A DNA stretch of 64,000 nt from DYCT01 sp051875715 (GTDB lineage: Bacteria > Bacteroidota > Bacteroidia > Bacteroidales > Bacteroidaceae). Each line of letters opens with the position of its first letter. Position 1 is the first letter of the stretch. The stretch is taken from the NCBI GenBank assembly GCA_051875715.1, contig JBJEHD010000032.1, forward strand, positions 1-64,000, given 5' to 3'. The position numbers and the translations under genes were made by a program. Below the pieces are notes generated by a model. That model did no database searches and was not told where the DNA came from. It was given only the letters and a program-made list of their open reading frames with translations. Below, one piece after another: positions 1 to 7,701 of this stretch.

Positions 1-62
1 TTGAACGTAAGAAACCGGGACGTCCGAAAGCACGTCGCAGATTCCAGTTCAGTAAACGTTAA
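1..62 (+). CDS. rpsI: 30S ribosomal protein S9 (C-terminal end, partial)
   Basis: Only the last 19 codons are in the window; the reading frame starts at base 3 and ends at the TAA at 60-62. The tail reads KKPGRPKARRRFQFSKR, the highly basic C-terminus typical of S9, whose last residues reach the ribosomal P site. Position directly before rpsB and tsf fits the common rplM-rpsI-rpsB-tsf order of Bacteroidetes. The rest of the gene lies left of the window. Confidence 0.93.
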   Translation, partial: ERKKPGRPKARRRFQFSKR

Positions 63-178
63 GCTTTTGAGCTTGTCGGTTTGCAAGTTTTTAGACGAAA
101 GACGCTGTGTCGAGCACCTCGCCTCATAGAACTGAAGACTTACAGACTCAAGAACTTAAAACAAAAGCGTTTAGTATC

Positions 179-222
179 TAAACCTTCGGGATTCAGATCA
201 GACTACCCGACGGTTGGTTTAG
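179..222 (+). promoter_or_regulatory. Structured leader upstream of rpsB
   Basis: In the 200-bp gap between rpsI and rpsB, TAAACC near 179 pairs with GGTTTA near 217-222, and an inner TCGGG pairs with CCCGA, giving a two-part stem. There is no T-run, so it does not look like a terminator. It could be an autoregulatory leader bound by S2, as ribosomal operons often have; this function is inference from position only. Confidence 0.35.
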
Positions 223-262
223 AAGAAAACAAAAAAGAAAGTAAACGATTAAAAGAACAACA

Positions 263-1099
263 ATGTCCAGAACAAATTTTGATACATTACTGGAGGCCGG
301 CTGCCACTTCGGCCACCTCAAAAGAAAATGGAATCCCGCCATGGCTCCTTATATCTTCATGGAGCGCAATGGTATCCATATCATCGACCTGCACAAGACG
401 GTCGCTAAAATCGACGAGGCTGCTGAAGCCTTGAAGCAAATCGCAAAATCAGGCAAAAGAGTCCTGTTTGTTGCTACTAAAAAACAAGCAAAACAAATCG
501 TAGCCGAAAAGGCTGCATCGGTAAATATGCCTTATGTAATCGAGCGCTGGCCGGGCGGTATGTTGACGAACTTCCCGACCATCCGTAAGGCTGTGAAGAA
601 GATGGCCACCATCGACAAACTGACCAGCGATGGTACGTTCTCCAACCTCTCCAAGAGAGAAATTCTTCAAATCTCCCGTCAACGCGCCAAATTGGAAAAG
701 AACCTGGGTTCCATCGCCGACTTGACTCGTCTGCCGTCGGCCTTGTTCGTGATTGACGTGATGAAGGAAAACATCGCTGTTCGCGAAGCAAATCGTCTGG
801 GTATCCCCGTATTCGGCATCGTCGACACCAACTCCGACCCCACAAACGTGGATTTCGTCATCCCAGCCAACGACGACGCAACCAAGTCCATCGAAGTAAT
901 CCTGGACGCTTGCTGCGCAGCCGTCGCTGAAGGGTTGGAAGAAAGAAAGGCCGAGAAGGTCGACATGGAAGCCGCCGGCGAAGCTCCTGCCACAAAAGGC
1001 AAGCGCAAATCATCGAAAGCCAGATTGGACAAAGCTGAAGAAGAGGCTCTCAACGCCGGAAAGGCTGCCGCCTTCATGAAAGAAGACGAAGAGGCTTAA
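263..1099 (+). CDS. rpsB: 30S ribosomal protein S2
   Basis: 278 aa. S2 binds the small subunit head-body junction late in assembly and is needed to hold S1. The N-terminus MSRTNFDTLLEAGCHFGHL and the segments RWNP-like KRKWNPAM, GKRVLFVATKKQA, ERWPGGMLTNF and PSALFVIDV are S2 signatures; GIPVFGIVDTNSDP and IPANDDA also fit. The protein is about 40 residues longer than E. coli S2 because of a Lys/Glu/Ala-rich tail (from about residue 230), common in Bacteroidetes. It is followed by a hairpin-rich 229-bp gap and then tsf. Confidence 0.97.
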   Translation: MSRTNFDTLLEAGCHFGHLKRKWNPAMAPYIFMERNGIHIIDLHKTVAKIDEAAEALKQIAKSGKRVLFVATKKQAKQIVAEKAASVNMPYVIERWPGGMLTNFPTIRKAVKKMATIDKLTSDGTFSNLSKREILQISRQRAKLEKNLGSIADLTRLPSALFVIDVMKENIAVREANRLGIPVFGIVDTNSDPTNVDFVIPANDDATKSIEVILDACCAAVAEGLEERKAEKVDMEAAGEAPATKGKRKSSKARLDKAEEEALNAGKAAAFMKEDEEA

Positions 1100-1129
1100 T
1101 CCTCTCCGTAACACACGAATAAAATTGGC

Positions 1130-1290
1130 GGTGTGTCATAATGGCCAATCTGCGGCGTTGCTATCGGCATTCGGTCTTGGTCGTGTACGCCAGTACACTC
1201 CCTTCGGCCTCAGCCTCAGCGCCTTGCATCTCGACCATTCTGACGCACCCTTTGAGGCTGCGCCAAAACATTCAGTTTTGACACAGCCTC
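1130..1290. repeat. Composite hairpin repeat between rpsB and tsf
   Basis: Two nested inverted repeats lie in the rpsB-tsf gap. The outer one pairs GGTGTGTCATAATGG (from 1130) with CCATTCTGACGCACC (1235-1249). The second is a compact hairpin, GAGGCTGCGCCAAAAC (1254) against GTTTTGACACAGCCTC (ending 1290), with a 5-nt loop. The first 22 bases of the outer arm (1131-1152) reappear almost unchanged at 59107-59128, so this is a repeated element rather than a private terminator. No reading frame in it looks coding. Confidence 0.7.
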
Positions 1291-1328
1291 ACGTATAGAA
1301 ACCTTAAAAACAAAAAAGAAGAAATAGT

Positions 1329-2318
1329 ATGGCTGTAAGTATGGCTGATATTACCAAGCTCCGCAAAATGACCGGTGCTGGTATGATGGACTGCAAAAAC
1401 GCATTGACTGCCGCAGAAGGTGACTTCGACCAGGCAATGAAGATTATCCGCGAAAAGGGACAGGCTGTTGCCGCAAAACGTTCTGACCGCGAAGCTTCCG
1501 AAGGTTGCGTATTGGCAAAAGTAGAAAACGGTTTCGGCGCAATCATCGCACTCAAATGTGAAACCGACTTCGTTGCCAAGAACGAAGATTTCGTAAAATT
1601 GGCTAAGGAAATCCTGGATGCCGCTGTAGCGAACAAGTGCAAAAGCCTCGACGAAGTAAAGAACCTGCCGTTGGGCGATACGACCGTGGCTCAGGCTGTA
1701 ACAGACCGCAGTGGTATCACGGGCGAGAAAATGGAACTGGATGGTTACAAGTTCTTGGAAGGCGAAAACATCGAGGTGTACGACCACATGAACCGTCACA
1801 TGCTCTGCACAATGGTTCAGACCAACCTCCCCGCAGCAGAACAGGCTCACGAAGTAGCCATGCAGGTAGCTGCCATGAACCCGGTTGCTTTGGACGAAAA
1901 CAGCGTTCCCCAAAGCGTGAAGGACAACGAGTTCAACGTAGCTGTTGAAAAGACGAAAGAAGAGCAAGTGAAGAAGGCTGTCGAAGTCGCTTTGAAGAAG
2001 GCCGGCTTCAACCTCTACATCGCAGAAAATGAGGAACACCTCAACGAAGGCGTCATGAAAGGACACATCACGGAGGCACAAGCTGAAGAAATCCGCCAGT
2101 TGAAGGCCAAGGTAGCAGAAGAGAAAGCCGCCAACCTGCCCGAGCAGATGATTCAGAACATTGCCAACGGACGTATGGCCAAGTTCTTCAAGGAGGTTTG
2201 CTTGCTGAAGCAGGAATACATTCAGGATGCCAAGTTGACGGTAGCCGACTACCTGAAGTCAGTCAACAAAGACTTGACGGTTGTGGCTTTCCACCGTTTC
2301 ACCTTGCGTGCTGAATAA
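1329..2318 (+). CDS. tsf: Translation elongation factor Ts
   Basis: 329 aa from this start, 324 aa if translation begins at the ATG at 1344. EF-Ts is the GDP exchange factor for EF-Tu. The N-terminal UBA-like domain ends in the diagnostic TGAGMMDCKNAL, followed by the core with CETDFVAKNEDF, the TDFV motif that contacts EF-Tu. A central insertion makes it longer than E. coli EF-Ts (283 aa), as in other Bacteroidetes. The start at 1344 gives MADITKLRK, the more typical N-terminus; both are possible. A strong terminator follows at 2349-2391. Confidence 0.97.
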   Translation: MAVSMADITKLRKMTGAGMMDCKNALTAAEGDFDQAMKIIREKGQAVAAKRSDREASEGCVLAKVENGFGAIIALKCETDFVAKNEDFVKLAKEILDAAVANKCKSLDEVKNLPLGDTTVAQAVTDRSGITGEKMELDGYKFLEGENIEVYDHMNRHMLCTMVQTNLPAAEQAHEVAMQVAAMNPVALDENSVPQSVKDNEFNVAVEKTKEEQVKKAVEVALKKAGFNLYIAENEEHLNEGVMKGHITEAQAEEIRQLKAKVAEEKAANLPEQMIQNIANGRMAKFFKEVCLLKQEYIQDAKLTVADYLKSVNKDLTVVAFHRFTLRAE

Positions 2319-2348
2319 TCCGAACCAGACACATTGGTAACTCTACAA

Positions 2349-2391
2349 CAACCGCACGATGGACTTTAGCGTCCTCTGCGGTTGTTTTTTT
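2349..2391 (+). terminator. Rho-independent terminator of tsf
   Basis: CAACCGCA at 2349 pairs with TGCGGTTG at 2377-2384 and is followed directly by seven T. It lies just before the ATG at 2401 and overlaps any longer reading frame drawn for the next gene, which shows that the longer start (2359) is false. Confidence 0.85.
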
Positions 2392-2400
2392 ATCCCTATC

Positions 2401-2811
2401 ATGAGCCATATCATCATCAAAGGCAAGGAGCAACGACTCAGCCGCAAACAACTGGAGGAACTGTTTCTTTCCGTGGAATGGTCGTCAGGCCACTATCCCG
2501 AAAAACTGGAAATCGCGATGCAGAACTATGCCACCGTCTATACAGCATGGGACGACGACACGCTGGTCGGACTTATCAGTGCCATGGACGACGGAATCAT
2601 GACCGCCTACATTCACTATTTGCTCGTGCGGCCCGACTACCAGGGTACAGGCATTGGCAAACAGTTGCTCGATAAAGTCAAAGATAAGTACAAAGACTAC
2701 TTGCGCATCACCCTTATCTCTTACAACAAAGAATGTGGATTCTACGAGCATCAAGGATTCAAAAAGGGGACAGACGAAACGCCCATGTTCATCACTACGC
2801 TGTGGACTTGA
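2401..2811 (+). CDS. GNAT family N-acetyltransferase
   Basis: 136 aa using the ATG at 2401. An upstream in-frame ATG at 2359 is rejected because it lies inside the tsf terminator. The fold is a single GNAT domain: the acetyl-CoA binding motif YQGTGIGKQLL (about residues 80-90) follows a beta strand ending LLVRPDY, and the C-terminus has the usual YNKECGFYEHQGFKKG segment. The substrate cannot be told from sequence. It is an isolated gene, closed by its own hairpin at 2846-2887, with a convergent tRNA beyond. Confidence 0.85.
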   Translation: MSHIIIKGKEQRLSRKQLEELFLSVEWSSGHYPEKLEIAMQNYATVYTAWDDDTLVGLISAMDDGIMTAYIHYLLVRPDYQGTGIGKQLLDKVKDKYKDYLRITLISYNKECGFYEHQGFKKGTDETPMFITTLWT

Positions 2812-2845
2812 CTATGCGAGAACATGTACACCTACTGAAAAGACC

Positions 2846-2887
2846 AAGGGTGCGCCAAGAACTCATGTTCTGACACACCCTTTTCTT
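2846..2887 (+). terminator. GTGTCA-family hairpin, terminator of the GNAT gene
   Basis: AAGGGTGCGCCAAGAAC pairs with GTTCTGACACACCCTT across a short loop, with TTTTCTT at the 3' side. The stem has the same CGCCA/TGACAC core as hairpins at 1254, 54602 and 59105. Confidence 0.7.
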
Positions 2888-2890
2888 ACG

Positions 2891-2972
2891 TGCGGCTGAA
2901 GGGACTCGAACCCCCACGACTTACGTCACCAGATCCTAAGTCTGGCGCGGCTACCAATTACGCCACAACCGC
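2891..2972 (-). tRNA. tRNA-Leu (anticodon TAG)
   Basis: On the minus strand the 7-bp acceptor GCGGTTG/CAGCCGC encloses a D arm, an anticodon stem CCAGA/TCTGG with loop CTTAGGA (anticodon TAG, reading CTA), a long variable arm as expected for class II tRNA, and the T arm GGGGGTTCGAGTCCC-like segment. The CCA end is not encoded. Confidence 0.93.
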
Positions 2973-3027
2973 ATTTCTATGGTCTGCAAAGATACACCAT
3001 ATTTTGAAACAGGCAAAGAAAAACCCG

Positions 3028-4050
3028 TCAATTTCTTCCCTCCTTCAGCAATGTCCTCGCAGTTTCAATCATCGTGTCTCGTCCCTGCTGCCAGTCCAAC
3101 TCCATCATATCTACCTTTACATCAGGCTCTACCCCAAACTCAATGTGATGCATTTCAGCATCCAAATGCGGACTGGAGGAATAACGCACACTCCACCCAT
3201 TAGGCAACTCAGAAGACATTGGCAAACCGGATCCACCCCCGCTACGGTCCCCCATCAGCGTGACACGCGGCAAGCGACTCATGCTATTGACGAAATCGTT
3301 GGCGGCACTATAGGTATGGCGGTTCATCAGCACCACGACCCTTTTCTGCCATCGAATACGTTTAGAAGGTTCAAGATACACCGGTTCGGGCTGGCTAAAA
3401 TCCGAATGTCCCTTGCCTGTCTTATGCAGGATATACCCCGTCAGCACCGGTTCGTTCGTGAAGCGGGAAGCCAGTTTGGAGGCATTGGTCAGCAACCCTC
3501 CGCCATTGTTCCGAACATCTAAAATCAAACCATCACAGATGGCCATGTCATACAAGACCTGGTCCAGATTTCCTTCGCCCAGCCCATCGTTGAAACTGCC
3601 GTAATAAACGTATCCAATGTTGTCCTCCAGGATTTTATAGCGCAAGCCACTTGCAATCTTGTAGTCCGTGCCCAGATAGCACCGTTGTATACTATCGCTG
3701 AAGTTGGCCGGATAGCCTTCAAACCAGTCCCAATAACGTGCCACATCGGCACTCGAATAAAGATTTACATGCCCGTCGCGCAACTCATCAAGCATCTCAC
3801 CCAGCACTTCGAACAACCCTTTTGCCGGCATATCCTGACTGATGCGTTTCCGATAACGTACATACACTTCATCCCAATCCAGCCCATATTCCTGCTGCTT
3901 ATAATCCAGGAAGCAATACTGTTCGTCTATCAGACGCCACAAGGCCTCGAAATTGCCTTCAGGCGTGTCGGCATAGTCTTCCTCGCGGATGCACCCGCAA
4001 AGGCCCGCAAGTACGACGCATAACAATAGGTATCGAGTGATGTTTCTCAT
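3028..4050 (-). CDS. S41 family peptidase, lipoprotein
   Basis: 340 aa. The N-terminus is a type II signal peptide ending LAGLCGC (lipid Cys20), so the protein should be anchored to a membrane facing the periplasm or surface. A tail-specific-protease fold follows: the GYVYYGSF strand (about 146), LILDVRNNGGG (176-185), the nucleophile region RHTYSAANDF with Ser248, then GDRSGGGSG and VEPDV near the end. No PDZ domain is evident between residues 60 and 130. Such small S41 lipoproteins are common in Bacteroidales; their substrates are unknown. It lies 12 bp downstream of the DUF3316-like gene on the same strand. Confidence 0.88.
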   Translation of the reverse strand: MRNITRYLLLCVVLAGLCGCIREEDYADTPEGNFEALWRLIDEQYCFLDYKQQEYGLDWDEVYVRYRKRISQDMPAKGLFEVLGEMLDELRDGHVNLYSSADVARYWDWFEGYPANFSDSIQRCYLGTDYKIASGLRYKILEDNIGYVYYGSFNDGLGEGNLDQVLYDMAICDGLILDVRNNGGGLLTNASKLASRFTNEPVLTGYILHKTGKGHSDFSQPEPVYLEPSKRIRWQKRVVVLMNRHTYSAANDFVNSMSRLPRVTLMGDRSGGGSGLPMSSELPNGWSVRYSSSPHLDAEMHHIEFGVEPDVKVDMMELDWQQGRDTMIETARTLLKEGRN

Positions 4051-4062
4051 TTCATACGAACA

Positions 4063-4902
4063 TTAGTAAGCCGGAAGCGGTTGTGGATGCCTGTCGCGCA
4101 ACCGATAGAGCGATTTGACAAAGCCCAGCATAAACACGTGCGAATAGATGTGCGTCCGCAGTCCGTTCACACGCGACTGCTGCCAATCACACACGTAACT
4201 GAAACGCATCTGAGCGAGGCCCACCGGCACATCCAGACTCACCATCTGGCGAAGCGAGGGCCGATTGTGAACAGAAGCGAACCGTACGACTTTCCCGGCG
4301 TTTCCCTGCGTAAAAATCTCATAATACGACTGCTGGTGGTCGGGCGAGAACTGCAAACCGGCCAAGGGAATCCCCATTTGATAACGGGCCGTCATCGGAT
4401 GATGCTTCACCCGGAAGTGGCAAATCGCCATTCCAGAGGCGATCAAGCCTACGTACGCCTTTGCCGATACAGGATTGTTCGAATTGCGCAAGTTGTAAAT
4501 CAATCCACCGTTTAGTTCGGCAGCACCTCCTGCCAGCAGTTTCCAGTGTTCTCCCACACGCCACTGACGATGCATGCCATAATCCCAGCAAGCCAATGCT
4601 GTCAGGTTACCACTGGTCTTCGCCCGATTCTCCGTATAGGACAGATGCGCCTGAAACAAGTTCTGCACCGAGACGCGTCCACCGGCCCACCGCACCAGAC
4701 GCATTGTCTCGCGCATGACACGGAATTCAGGCCCCCGATATTCCTGCGGCGACAGATACGTGTCGTACACATTGGCCCATCCTGCACCATACGACGTGGT
4801 ACGGCTTACATACCGATGTGCCAACCGCTCGCCTTCCTGTGCCTCCGCAGCCAACGACGGGAGCAGCAGGCACACCCACATCCACCATACACGCCTACTC
4901 AT
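4063..4902 (-). CDS. Exported protein, DUF3316-like
   Basis: 279 aa from the ATG at 4902, which overlaps the end of parC by 8 bp; the longer frame to 4965 would sit inside parC and lacks a signal peptide. From 4902 the protein begins MSRRVWWMWVCLLLPS, a good signal peptide cleaved after AEA. The rest is rich in aromatic, alternating polar and nonpolar strands, suggesting a beta-barrel or beta-sandwich in the outer membrane or periplasm. It resembles the DUF3316 proteins seen in Bacteroides from memory; no function is known. Translational coupling to parC is likely. Confidence 0.65.
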   Translation of the reverse strand: MSRRVWWMWVCLLLPSLAAEAQEGERLAHRYVSRTTSYGAGWANVYDTYLSPQEYRGPEFRVMRETMRLVRWAGGRVSVQNLFQAHLSYTENRAKTSGNLTALACWDYGMHRQWRVGEHWKLLAGGAAELNGGLIYNLRNSNNPVSAKAYVGLIASGMAICHFRVKHHPMTARYQMGIPLAGLQFSPDHQQSYYEIFTQGNAGKVVRFASVHNRPSLRQMVSLDVPVGLAQMRFSYVCDWQQSRVNGLRTHIYSHVFMLGFVKSLYRLRDRHPQPLPAY

Positions 4903-7582
4903 CCTGGAACAAGCGCTGCTGACCGGTGATTTCGTCGATGATTTCATCCTGGCTCTTGCCTGCATCCGGGTCCAGATTTTCTTCAGCCTCCTCGACCGGT
5001 TCCGTTTCTTGCGGATGGGCCTCAGCCCGCCTCAACGGTTCCAATTCATTGACCGTCTCGACCGTATAGGTAGTGATGCGTTTACCCTTCGCCTTGAAAC
5101 TTTTGACACCCACAAACGAGTCCACATCGATCTCAAGCGGTTCGCGGAAATTGTCGCGGCCGCCCAACACGACCTCAATACGAGGATATGCCTCGTCGGT
5201 CAGCAACATCAGCTTGTTATTCCGGTTTTCTCCCAGATAGTTCTGTTTCCGTGCCGAAGCCTCCAGCATGAAGCGCTTCAGGTAGAGATAGCCCTGCTGG
5301 TCGGCATCCAGCAAAACGGCCGACCACACTTTATGGGGGTCGTACTTCTCCACAATGCCCACGTTGTCTTCGTAATGGTTGCTCAAATCGAAGTTGGAGA
5401 TGTAAAACTCACCATTGTTCAGTATCACCAAAATGCTATCTCCGCTTTGGAACTCGCCCAAGTATTCTCCCCGTCCATCGTAGTTCAGCCGCAATACATC
5501 GCGATCGAACCACACCATTCGTCCGCCCAGAGTGGACCCTCCACGCTGTTTCAATCCTATCTTATGGACATCATTTTTGGTTAAGATGTTGCCCATCGAC
5601 TGGCGACCTTTGATCAGCACCTCACCAAAATCCTTTTCGAAGATTATCTTCTTGACACGCGGGTTCGGTTTCAACGTCACCTTGATGATTTCCGCCTCAC
5701 CGTTCGAGTTGGCACTGAAATAGACCACCTTCGATCCGGGCGTACCTTGTGTCAAATCGTACTCGCGGTCGCGAGTCATGGCCGTCACGTTGAAGCGTTT
5801 GATGTAGTGGAATCCATCCTTGCCATCACGGTAAACCGTATTGTAGATGGTTCGTTTGTCGTTTTTCTTAAAGATGTTCACATACAAGATATTCTTGCCC
5901 ACAAACATTTTGTCCTGCACCCGCACAATCTTGTATTTCCCGTCTTTATAGAAGATGATGACGTCGTCCATATCAGAGCAGTTGGCCACAAATTCGTCTT
6001 TCTTCAGGCCTGTTCCGATAAAGCCTTCTTCACGGTTGATATAGAGTTTCTCGTTGGCTTCCACCACTTTGGCGGCCTCGATGGTATCAAAATTCCGCAA
6101 CTCGGTGCGTCGGGCATGGTCTTTGCCGTATTTTTCCTTCAGCATGCAGAACCATTGCGTCGTATACTCCACCAGGTTGTTCAGATGATGGTCAATCTCT
6201 TCCATCTCGGCCCTCAGGCGGGCCATTTGTTCGTCGGCCTTGTCTTTGTTGAATTTCAGGATACGGGCCATCTTGATTTCCATCAGCCGCAGGATATCCT
6301 CCTTCGTCACTTCACGCACAAACTGCGGATAGAACGGAGTCAGGCGTTCGTCAATGTGTTCGCAGGCCGCATCCATCGTGGCTGCCTGTTCGAACTCCCG
6401 GTCCTTGTAGATCCGTTCCTCGATAAATATCTTTTCCAGCGAAGCGAAGTGCAAGGATTCAAGCAATTCCCCCCGTCGGATTTCCAACTCCATTTTCAGC
6501 AGACCGAGCGTACTGTCGGCCGACTTGCGCAACACGTCGCTTACCGTCAGGAAGTGGGGCTTGCGGTCGTAGATGACGCAGCAATTCGGCGAGAGGCTCA
6601 CCTCGCAGTCCGTAAAGGCGTAGAGGGCATCGATGGTCTTGTCCGACGATACGCCTGCAGCCAGATGTACCAGGATTTCCACATTTTCGGAGGTCAGGTC
6701 TTCCACCTTCCGTATCTTGATTTTGCCTTTTTCGCTGGCTTTCACAATGGAGTCGCACACGTTGGCCACCGTTTTCCCGTACGGGATTTCCCGAATGACC
6801 AGCGTCTTGTTGTCCACCTTCTCGATGCGGCACCGCACCCTGACCGAACCACCCCGTTCGCCATCGTTGTACTTCGACACGTCGATGCTGCCTCCGGTCT
6901 GGAAATCAGGATATAGATGGAATTCCTCCCCATGCAGGTAGGCTATCGCGGCATCGCACAGTTCGATGAAGTTGTGGGGCAGAATCTTCGACGAAAGGCC
7001 CACAGCGATACCTTCCACGCCTTGAGCCAGCAACAAGGGAAACTTTACCGGCAGCGTAATCGGTTCTTTGTTCCGTCCGTCGTATGACAATTTCCAATCC
7101 GTCGTCTTGGGATTGAACACCACGTCAAGCGCGAACTTTGTCAGACGCGCCTCAATGTATCGGGCGGCGGCCGCATCGTCACCCGTCAGGATGTTGCCCC
7201 AGTTTCCCTGGCAGTCGATGAGCAAATCCTTTTGTCCCAGCTGCACCAGGGCATCCTTGATGGAAGCATCGCCATGGGGGTGGAACTTCATGGCCTCGCC
7301 TACGATGTTCGCCACCTTGTTGTAGCGTCCGTCCTCCATCCGCCTCATTGTGTGCAGGATGCGTCGTTGCACCGGCTTCAGGCCGTCCACCAGGTGAGGA
7401 ACCGCACGTTCCAGGATTACGTAGGAAGCATAGTCCAGAAACCAACTCTGATACATGCCCGTCAACTGGTGCTTTATATTTTCGTCGATTGCATGAACGG
7501 GTTTGTAGTCCGAATGCTTTTCTGTTTCGGCCTCCTGCGGTCCATCCAGCACATCTTCTTTGTCTATCAAATCGTCGCTCAT
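4895..7582 (-). CDS. parC: DNA topoisomerase IV subunit A
   Basis: 895 aa. The A subunit cuts and rejoins DNA to decatenate chromosomes with ParE (not in the window). The winged-helix cleavage domain has HPHGDAS (101-107), the quinolone-determining region, and the catalytic Tyr142 in AAARYIEARL. The tower and coiled-coil regions follow, then a C-terminal beta-pinwheel region with degenerate repeats (about 550-830) and an acidic tail. The length is greater than E. coli ParC (752 aa) but usual for Bacteroidetes. GyrA is excluded less firmly: there is no clear GyrA-box, and the neighbour is not gyrB. Confidence 0.9.
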   Translation of the reverse strand: MSDDLIDKEDVLDGPQEAETEKHSDYKPVHAIDENIKHQLTGMYQSWFLDYASYVILERAVPHLVDGLKPVQRRILHTMRRMEDGRYNKVANIVGEAMKFHPHGDASIKDALVQLGQKDLLIDCQGNWGNILTGDDAAAARYIEARLTKFALDVVFNPKTTDWKLSYDGRNKEPITLPVKFPLLLAQGVEGIAVGLSSKILPHNFIELCDAAIAYLHGEEFHLYPDFQTGGSIDVSKYNDGERGGSVRVRCRIEKVDNKTLVIREIPYGKTVANVCDSIVKASEKGKIKIRKVEDLTSENVEILVHLAAGVSSDKTIDALYAFTDCEVSLSPNCCVIYDRKPHFLTVSDVLRKSADSTLGLLKMELEIRRGELLESLHFASLEKIFIEERIYKDREFEQAATMDAACEHIDERLTPFYPQFVREVTKEDILRLMEIKMARILKFNKDKADEQMARLRAEMEEIDHHLNNLVEYTTQWFCMLKEKYGKDHARRTELRNFDTIEAAKVVEANEKLYINREEGFIGTGLKKDEFVANCSDMDDVIIFYKDGKYKIVRVQDKMFVGKNILYVNIFKKNDKRTIYNTVYRDGKDGFHYIKRFNVTAMTRDREYDLTQGTPGSKVVYFSANSNGEAEIIKVTLKPNPRVKKIIFEKDFGEVLIKGRQSMGNILTKNDVHKIGLKQRGGSTLGGRMVWFDRDVLRLNYDGRGEYLGEFQSGDSILVILNNGEFYISNFDLSNHYEDNVGIVEKYDPHKVWSAVLLDADQQGYLYLKRFMLEASARKQNYLGENRNNKLMLLTDEAYPRIEVVLGGRDNFREPLEIDVDSFVGVKSFKAKGKRITTYTVETVNELEPLRRAEAHPQETEPVEEAEENLDPDAGKSQDEIIDEITGQQRLFQDE

Positions 7583-7619
7583 ATCTCTTTAAATTCCTTA
7601 ATGCTGCATGATATGCAGG

Positions 7620-7627
7620 CAAAATTA
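7620..7627 (-). promoter_or_regulatory. Promoter -7 element of parC
   Basis: On the minus strand TAATTTTG matches the Bacteroides -7 consensus TAnnTTTG, 38 bp before the parC start codon. The divergent glyQS gene must start within the same 119-bp gap. Confidence 0.5.
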
Positions 7628-7701
7628 CGAATTTCTGAAAAAAAATCGTTTACTTTGCGCCAATATTTACACATTAAGCAAAGAATAATCAAACAGGAAA
7701 A

